From: an uncultured Erysipelotrichaceae bacterium | GTDB lineage: Bacteria; Bacillota_I; Bacilli_A; Erysipelotrichales; Erysipelotrichaceae | Direction of reading: 5' to 3' | DNA: 23,165 nt | Assembly (NCBI GenBank): GCA_902796525.1 | Contig: CADBPB010000136.1 | Coordinates: 1 to 23,165 of the forward strand | In this document: positions 23,101 to 23,165 of the stretch, in pieces | How positions within the stretch are numbered: the stretch's first letter is position 1 | Layout of the letters: every line of letters starts with the position of its first letter | Translations under genes and position numbers: made by a program | The notes under the pieces: model-generated | Seen by the model: the letters and a program-made list of their open reading frames with translations, nothing else | Database searches by the model: none | What the model was told of the DNA's origin: nothing

Positions 23101-23152
23101 TAAAAATGCTGAAGTGACATTAACGATCCTGGGCGGCGTATTCGTTCAGTAA
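20126..23152 (+). CDS. ponA: Class A penicillin-binding protein (PBP1/PonA type) with long C-terminal extension
   Basis: Bifunctional peptidoglycan glycosyltransferase and DD-transpeptidase. I start at the ATG at 20126 (1008 residues), just after AGGAGG with a short 3-nt spacer; an in-frame TTG at 20108 lies inside recU and is unlikely. Parts in order: basic N-terminus, membrane helix at about 17-43, glycosyltransferase domain at about 60-240 (E98 in EDSRFFEH, then GQGGSTFTMQLVKN), and transpeptidase domain at about 340-640 with SSIK (S392, K395), SIN (450-452) and KTGT (582-585). About 340 further residues follow: a linker, a region around 700-860 resembling a fibronectin type III-like fold, a possible degenerate PASTA-like stretch (about 855-910), and a beta-rich end with no anchoring motif. 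Signature motifs are intact. GpsB, which positions such PBPs, is encoded divergently upstream. Confidence 0.95.
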   Translation: MSTKKKAKRKINAVNLWAVIVSMVAVMAMIGLILGIVFLMLMLKDKPNLNMADFEQAESSVIYDSRGDEIANLGTVIRQNVEYDEIPNCVVDAFVAIEDSRFFEHNGFDVPRFTKAMLENIRTLSFGQGGSTFTMQLVKNTYFVNDDTGEQAARSGISGVRRKVQEIALAMELENYRSKQDIFVSYINKLNFGGSNIRGIQKAAQYYFGKDISECNLVEGALLAGVINAPAWYNPFYNLEDSQDRIIEVLYQMYHHGYITKAEYDLAKTVRIEDLLKDPYSSKGDGEGIPYQAYIDAVVSEVIDLTGLDPYTTTMHIYTHMIKGIQEQMDDIQAGNFEDDYLYYPDPYFEVASVCIENSTGKVVGILGGRNYANGGQLLLNHATEQYKQPGSSIKPILDYALAFENLGWATDHVLCDRPMWLDASNSIVVYNDSGTYVGDVTLKQALGQSINTCAIQTLQNVLNEKKYEYVVNYTQSLGYDFNLDDFNVQYAVGGSTCEVSPYQHASAYTAIMNYGVYNKPHTVERIEFVNGKSPITPNYESTQVISEAAAYLTTELMKSNVADYGGTYNYVKSTDYTVYGKTGTTDYGTSGKDFGIPSGAIKDGWLVAATSEYTTATWVGYEKAVSGQQSYILKDYYYNDRPQGKIAHLILEAAYEYGNTKPGELSKPSDVTSITHIIGTWPYAAYQEDMDPSLRTTGLIKSDSVKLVNLPAPTIENISDDFHVDLGDNGDLTIQWPKYPDETRLEEASDTKDISLKGSSGEVIVAASGTCLFDYTKLYGPIRYMADVVVSGSQNYQEHIVSKERDYPAKKLNLNPGDTVRIDLYYGYEKGSTVSNKVTYEKKADISFTVPRRNATRKELEDWANRYSFITFQVEETYNIPEPCWNFGDGNSLIESGTTIHVTSASEHYILTYYVSKEHTLTLPITLSGDNKSFSVTASYDDDSEFVGWSYNDTDGLIFSEEGNKLTVKIMEGYEETLEGKSVTVKGKTDNKNAEVTLTILGGVFVQ

Positions 23153-23165
23153 ATCATCCTGACTG

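Noticed and set aside
1..23165. High density of GATC, ATCGAT and TCGA across the window, suggesting methylation sites or a repeat
   Set aside because: It follows from strong preference for GAT, ATC and TCG/ATG-type codons within genes; I see no clustering outside coding sequence. A count against a codon-shuffled control would settle it.
1..23165. Mobile element, prophage or defence island
   Set aside because: Every gene belongs to a core family or is a neighbour within a core operon; there are no transposases, integrases, long repeats or spacer arrays.

Overview
The window looks like a chromosomal housekeeping segment from a mid-GC member of the Bacillota. The lineage marks are a PASTA-domain Ser/Thr kinase, GpsB, RecU next to a class A penicillin-binding protein, RNase Y, a sufCDSUB cluster and a Bacillus-type (type B) RNase P RNA. 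An Erysipelotrichia-like lineage is my best guess, but it is an inference from gene content and style and is not proven. I see no mobile element, prophage, CRISPR array, tRNA or rRNA.

Bases 1-11343 are almost entirely minus strand and tightly packed. In transcription order the genes are sufC-sufD-sufS-sufU-sufB (Fe-S cluster assembly), priA (replication restart), rsmB (16S rRNA m5C methyltransferase), rlmN (a radical-SAM rRNA/tRNA methyltransferase), stp (PP2C phosphatase) and pknB (PASTA kinase, cut by the window edge at base 1). Junctions are overlaps or gaps of at most 16 nt and I see no terminator, so one long transcript is possible. The order priA-rsmB-rlmN-stp-pknB matches Bacillus subtilis, but def and fmt are missing between priA and rsmB.

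Bases 11456-13779 are a plus-strand operon: a membrane-anchored parvulin-like foldase, a PrsA-like lipoprotein and a HIT-family hydrolase. It ends in a perfect palindromic terminator shared with the converging ymdB. Bases 13788-18703 are the minus-strand genes pgsA, recA, rny and ymdB, interrupted by an inverted plus-strand Cof-type HAD phosphatase gene between recA and rny. cinA, often found between pgsA and recA, is absent.

Bases 18784-19455 carry rnpB (minus strand) downstream of gpsB, with the RNA's terminal P1 helix running into the gpsB stop codon. Divergently, recU and the class A PBP gene fill 19555-23152. GpsB, PBP1 and the PASTA kinase form a cell-wall growth module in other Bacillota.

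The most notable pattern is in translation initiation. Four genes without a Shine-Dalgarno sequence (stp, priA, the HAD gene and pgsA) each have a TAnAAT hexamer exactly 6 nt upstream of the ATG, which is the arrangement expected of leaderless transcripts. The genes with good Shine-Dalgarno sequences that I compared lack it. No wholly new biological system is evident.
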